64,000 bases of DNA, from NCBI GenBank assembly GCA_023053545.1, contig JAKZAN010000005.1, positions 7,998,001-8,062,000 on the forward strand. Direction: 5' to 3'. The stretch comes from Lepidurus packardi (taxonomy: Eukaryota; Arthropoda; Branchiopoda; Notostraca; Triopsidae). Position numbers and translations under genes: made by a program. Each line of letters starts with the position of its first letter. Position 1 is the first letter of the stretch. A model generated the notes under the pieces. The model did not search any database, had not been told where the DNA came from, and saw nothing but the letters and a program-made list of their open reading frames with translations. Shown one piece after another: positions 59,152-64,000 of this stretch.

Positions 59152-60462
59152 ATGGGTCTTCAAGCAACGTCAGGCAAACGAGCTCTGGAAGGAGCGGATG
59201 AGGAAACTGAGCACCGTTTTGCTAAACAACCTTGCCTTGTTCGAGTGGGGATTGAGAATCCCGAAAATGGTGCGGGAGCCGCTTACGAACCCATTGAATG
59301 GATGAACAACAAAACATCTCCTAATTGTCCCAGCAATTACTATCAGCCCGCCGATCTCACCGCGTGCGCCGCGCAAAGCAACAATTATGGTGCTACTTAC
59401 AAAACCAGCTATACTACGTTGACTCCTGTACCTCCGTATACTCAGGACCAAGGATCAAATTATGAGCGCGTATCCAACAGTCCTCGCCCTTACATCCAGT
59501 CCACGTCGCGAGACAATTACTACAACAACAACTCGCGAAATTACAACAGTGAATACGACCACTACCGGACAGCTAATCATAACCCGCGAAACCACCATCA
59601 GCGACAGTGCGAACCGGAAAACCCGTGTCGGTACCCATCGTACGGTCAGAATATTCGCCGGGAAGAAAACGGCAAGTCCTATTTGGAACTGGGCAGTCGG
59701 ACTTGGCGGCAAACCAACAGCGAAGCCAACACTGCCGCCAAAACTTGCAGCAAATGCGGCTGGACGTCCACGTACACCAAATGGGATTGGTCGCGAAGTT
59801 GGCCCTGCTACCGACATCAGCGGTTGTCAGTCCTAAGTCTGTCTATGGTGAAACTAAACCGGTACCGACAGTTTCCCGATCCCAGTTTACACCGTTCAGT
59901 CCTGATCTGCAACACGCTGCGCCACATAGAAGATGAGATGGAACGCGATGGTATTCACGTTAACTTGAACGATATAAGCTCGTGCCATTACCCGTCACAG
60001 TTAACGGCCAATCCCGCCAACTATTGTCACACCGAGAGCTACCACTCGACGTACAGAGAACCGTGGGAGTCGCAGGCCACCCAGTACGAGAATATGTCAA
60101 AGAATTCGTCTATAGTGAGTAGCACTTCTTCAGATGAAGATTCCGGCCTGGGCGCGGAAAGTAAAGAGATTAACTGGAGTTCAGTGTTGAGTTTGTCCAC
60201 GTCTTCGGAGTTTGACCCTGTTTTCAGCGATTATGACACGGTCACGAATTTTCAGTCACAAACTACGGTCACAACAGAAACCAGCGCAATTTTACACGGG
60301 GACTTGGCCCAAGAGCTGGACGTGTCTTTTCCAAGTTGGAAATTAACTCCGATAAGTGCTGACGAGGTCATCAAATCATTTCCGAATGACTGGAGTCACT
60401 CCAACTATGTGCGCAAAGATGATGATTTAGACAGTTTAATGCATATGTTAGTGGGCACGTGA
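59152..60462 (+). CDS. SERTA-domain transcriptional co-regulator (taranis-like)
   Basis: Single large exon of 436 codons. An acceptor-like TTTAG ends 13 nt before the ATG (59,139), so a 5' leader exon upstream is likely. The N-terminus SGKRALEGADEETEHRFAK resembles the start of TRIP-Br/taranis proteins. A Tyr/Asn-rich middle follows. The SERTA motif is in the central part: LSLSMVKLNRYRQF, then PDPSLHRSVLICNTLRHIED. The C-terminus is acidic, DDDLDSLMHMLVGT, like the transactivation end of SERTAD proteins. Known relatives regulate E2F/DP, cyclins and Trithorax/Polycomb targets. Arthropods usually have one such gene, taranis; the specific ortholog call is inference. Confidence 0.85.
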   Translation: MGLQATSGKRALEGADEETEHRFAKQPCLVRVGIENPENGAGAAYEPIEWMNNKTSPNCPSNYYQPADLTACAAQSNNYGATYKTSYTTLTPVPPYTQDQGSNYERVSNSPRPYIQSTSRDNYYNNNSRNYNSEYDHYRTANHNPRNHHQRQCEPENPCRYPSYGQNIRREENGKSYLELGSRTWRQTNSEANTAAKTCSKCGWTSTYTKWDWSRSWPCYRHQRLSVLSLSMVKLNRYRQFPDPSLHRSVLICNTLRHIEDEMERDGIHVNLNDISSCHYPSQLTANPANYCHTESYHSTYREPWESQATQYENMSKNSSIVSSTSSDEDSGLGAESKEINWSSVLSLSTSSEFDPVFSDYDTVTNFQSQTTVTTETSAILHGDLAQELDVSFPSWKLTPISADEVIKSFPNDWSHSNYVRKDDDLDSLMHMLVGT

Positions 60463-60736
60463 TGAGCTGTTTAATTTTTTTTTTTAAAAAACTGAGTTTG
60501 TCTGAAATAACCTCAGCTGTCTTCTACTATACTGATAAATATATATATATACATATTTGAAAAGCTCAAGCCCATGTATATAGGGGCATTAAATGTTGTA
60601 TATTTTGTAAAAGGTAAATTTGACTGCCTTTGGACGTTGTACACTACTACAGAACATTAGTTTTTCATGTGCTGTTACTGGTCTAGTCCAAACTAAGGCA
60701 ATCATGTATTATGCCGTGTTACATACAACGAACGCA

Positions 60737-61812
<1,076 letters not shown>

Positions 61813-62755
61813 TGCTTTTATTATCAAAGCAAAACTTCGAAAAGTTTTCGCACGCCCCAATCACACACGAGTATACAGACCAACGCGACTTACTCGCCAT
61901 CTAATGCTCGTAGCATGTACTTTTTCCCGTTGCGTTTGATCCTCATTTCTTTTTTCGAACTATTTTAATTTTATTAACCTGGTCAACTCAACAGCTCGAC
62001 GATAATAATAAACCAGTTTATTTACAATATAACAAGTATAATTTCCTGCCATGCTAGAATGCAAATTAAATTGTAATAGTTAAGACGAAGTAATTAAATC
62101 ACGAATTAATTGTCATTTAACGGACAATTACCATACGAAAGCAGAACAGAATGAAGTCGCTTCACATGCTCCCGTGATGCCTGGAAATAAACCTGGAAAA
62201 GAAAGAACTACTCCGCCATTAATTGTTCTTTTCAACGTTCCTGACAATTGTCTGGCTAAACTATCTAGGAAATAGCTGTCTACAGACAAAATTAACCCTA
62301 GATTACGCTAACTGGATAACTTTTGAAAAAAAAAAAAAAAAAAAAAAACGGTACAAAGGCACAGACCATTAGTCATATACTCCACCGTCTAAGTGTTCGA
62401 GAGTCTGCCTTCAACTCCCACTGGAGTAACCCGTAGGGATCTCGGCGCGACTGCAAAGTAAAAGCACATCCGTGAATCCAATTCAAGAGAAAACCAATCA
62501 ATTCTAGCATGGCAGGCATTGCAAAAGGGGCAAAAACATACACCAAATGACAGCTTTTACAAGTAAACCTACATTTTTTGTAGGAAATCAAATCCGTTGA
62601 CGCCGGCGATTGCGCAAAGCAGGACTCGTCATTAAGTGTGAAAGGAAAACACTGAAAAAGGGAGAAAATTTGTTCAGAGCAGGAAATTAAAAACCTTTTA
62701 TACAACTACGTCTGCAACGCATTGGGAGATACCGACCATGTCAATGAAGGAGGAA
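61813..62755. other. Intergenic region between ENOPH1 and CREBZF
   Basis: ENOPH1 upstream region and the CREBZF 3' flank. An A-run of about 23 lies at 62,326-62,348. No coding exon recognised. Confidence 0.6.
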
Positions 62756-63772
62756 TCAATGCGGTTCGCCGTCTTGTTTGTCTTGTGTGTTCCAAGTATC
62801 ATGGGCACTCTGGCTACAGGAAGCACAAAACTCGAGGGAAACACGCTGATTGCAAACGTGTAAACAAATGCCTGCCTTGGGTAGCGTCGAATCGAAGGGT
62901 AAAGCAGACAAACCGTCTTCCAGTACCGCATCTGTAGGAGACGCAGAATCTTCTAAGCTAACAAGATCGGTGTCGCTGAAATCTTGAAGCAGGTCCAAAG
63001 AAGGATGGTCCATCTCATACACTTCCGGAAAAGGATTTGACAGCCAATGCGGTTCCTGTCCTGCATTGAGATTCTCTGGAAAAAGGGTGTCAACTACGGA
63101 CCAGAAAGCATTTTCTGTACCATCCTTACTTGATTTAGCTTCCTCTGATTCTACAACATGTTGTAGTTTAGCTTTCTTGGCAGCAGGAGGATGAGTGAGG
63201 GTAGTGCCTGAAGAGACTTTGGACTGGGGTTTAAGAGATGTGGACGTTAGATTACCATTGACTCGCAACACTCGCAGAAGCTTTGATACTTCACCAACAT
63301 TGGCTAAAACGCTCTTGAGATACATAACGTCGTTCTGTAAGGACGCTATCAAGGAATCTTTGGTTTCAATGCTCTTTTTCAATTGGGCGTTTTCTTGCTT
63401 GGTGACTTGGATAGTGTTTTCTAGGGAATTAATGTAACGTTTCTTTTTCTGTCGATTTTCTCGGGCCATGATGGCATTTTTGGACATGGATTGGCCTGGA
63501 TACATTGCCTGATCATCAAAGTCTTCGCTAGTAGGCGAATGGCTGATATACGAAGAGTCATCATCACCACTTTCGGAATGACGTTTGGCGGCCATTTTCT
63601 TGTACGGAAACGGTATAGATTCGTGATTCTTGAGAACGATTGTAGGCTTGCCATTAATTTGATCATTAAACTTTAATGTAATAAGCCTCGTACCACCTGG
63701 CATTGGACGAACAGGAACTCTGCGATTTACTGCGTTGTTATTCATAACGGACCTTAACTTGATAGCAGCCAT
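62756..63772 (-). CDS. CREBZF: bZIP transcription factor CREBZF (Zhangfei-like)
   Basis: Atypical bZIP regulator of the unfolded-protein response and of host-cell factor-dependent transcription in mammals. Start chosen at MAAIKLRSVMNNN (63,770-63,772); 338 residues in one exon, and the frame stays open upstream to an acceptor, so a 5' exon exists (likely leader). The basic region is SKNAIMARENRQKKKRYINS, followed by leucine-zipper heptads LENTIQV ... LIASLQNDVMYLKSVLANVG. The C-terminal block GICLHVCNQRVSLEFCASC matches the CREBZF-specific end, a good identifier. Acidic Asp/Ser regions are typical of activators. Confidence 0.9.
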   Translation of the reverse strand: MAAIKLRSVMNNNAVNRRVPVRPMPGGTRLITLKFNDQINGKPTIVLKNHESIPFPYKKMAAKRHSESGDDDSSYISHSPTSEDFDDQAMYPGQSMSKNAIMARENRQKKKRYINSLENTIQVTKQENAQLKKSIETKDSLIASLQNDVMYLKSVLANVGEVSKLLRVLRVNGNLTSTSLKPQSKVSSGTTLTHPPAAKKAKLQHVVESEEAKSSKDGTENAFWSVVDTLFPENLNAGQEPHWLSNPFPEVYEMDHPSLDLLQDFSDTDLVSLEDSASPTDAVLEDGLSALPFDSTLPKAGICLHVCNQRVSLEFCASCSQSAHDTWNTQDKQDGEPH

Positions 63773-64000
63773 GACAGAAGAAAGAGGTGTATAACTTGTA
63801 TCAAATGGGGACCTCAACCTTGACAGTTCTGGGAATCTGAAAGTAGATGGGAAAGTTAAGTATTAAAAACCTGAAAAAACTAACAAGCAATAAGCGCTTT
63901 ACCTTTACACGTATACTAGTTTTCAAGTGCCGGGTCAAAACACTTTGCAACAACAAAATTTACAAAAGTCTGTTGAAAAAGAAATGATCTTTCCAGTGAA

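Noticed and set aside
62373-62705. 110-codon minus-strand frame after CREBZF
   Set aside because: Likely CREBZF 3' UTR; no features of a protein family.

Overview
This is a gene-dense eukaryotic nuclear segment, almost certainly from an arthropod. Genes are split by very short spliceosomal introns (mostly about 50-70 bp). The gene set includes animal orthologs typical of arthropods: almondex/TM2D3, ariadne-1, kish, an Nckx-type exchanger, a taranis-like SERTA protein, Pdcd2/Zfrp8 and CREBZF. One gene, methionine sulfoxide reductase B1, is best read as a selenoprotein (in-frame UGA plus a candidate SECIS). Most insects have lost that trait, so a non-insect arthropod such as a crustacean or chelicerate is favoured; I cannot name the species.

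Layout. Positions 1-23,000 are compact, with many divergent gene pairs sharing promoters of 250-600 bp: class I PITP (-), a small unknown frame (+), FBXO33-like (-), mitochondrial thioredoxin TXN2 (+), almondex (-), ari-1 (+), GTPBP1 (+), NCBP2-AS2-like microprotein (-), MED9 (-), histone H3.3 (+), UQCC4/CCSMST1 (-), MSRB1 (+), NUBP1 (-), a membrane-anchored JmjC/cupin protein (+), UBFD1 (-) and kish (+). Positions 23,000-39,000 are loose and dominated by one gene, a K+-dependent Na+/Ca2+ exchanger (SLC24 family) with introns of 5.4 and 2.6 kb that hold repeats. Positions 39,600-50,300 are compact again: DDX47, a PH-domain protein, GNMT, PDCD2, AVEN and a tRNA-Ser(AGA). Positions 50,300-59,150 have no convincing gene. 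The last 5 kb holds the SERTA gene, ENOPH1 and CREBZF.

The genes are mostly unrelated housekeeping functions (transcription, Fe-S assembly, respiration, redox repair, ubiquitin, methionine metabolism). GNMT (S-adenosylmethionine use), ENOPH1 (methionine salvage) and MSRB1 (methionine sulfoxide repair) all touch methionine metabolism, but nothing shows that they are co-regulated. The most interesting points are the UGA-containing MSRB1 with a form-II-like SECIS, a MED9/NCBP2-AS2 pair with only 38 bp between stop and start on the same strand, an inferred 8-nt microexon in PITP, two ~750-bp dispersed repeat copies flanking the last exons of the exchanger, and two MITE-like inverted-repeat elements. 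All exon boundaries come from reading splice signals and family similarity by eye; no alignment or transcript data were used.
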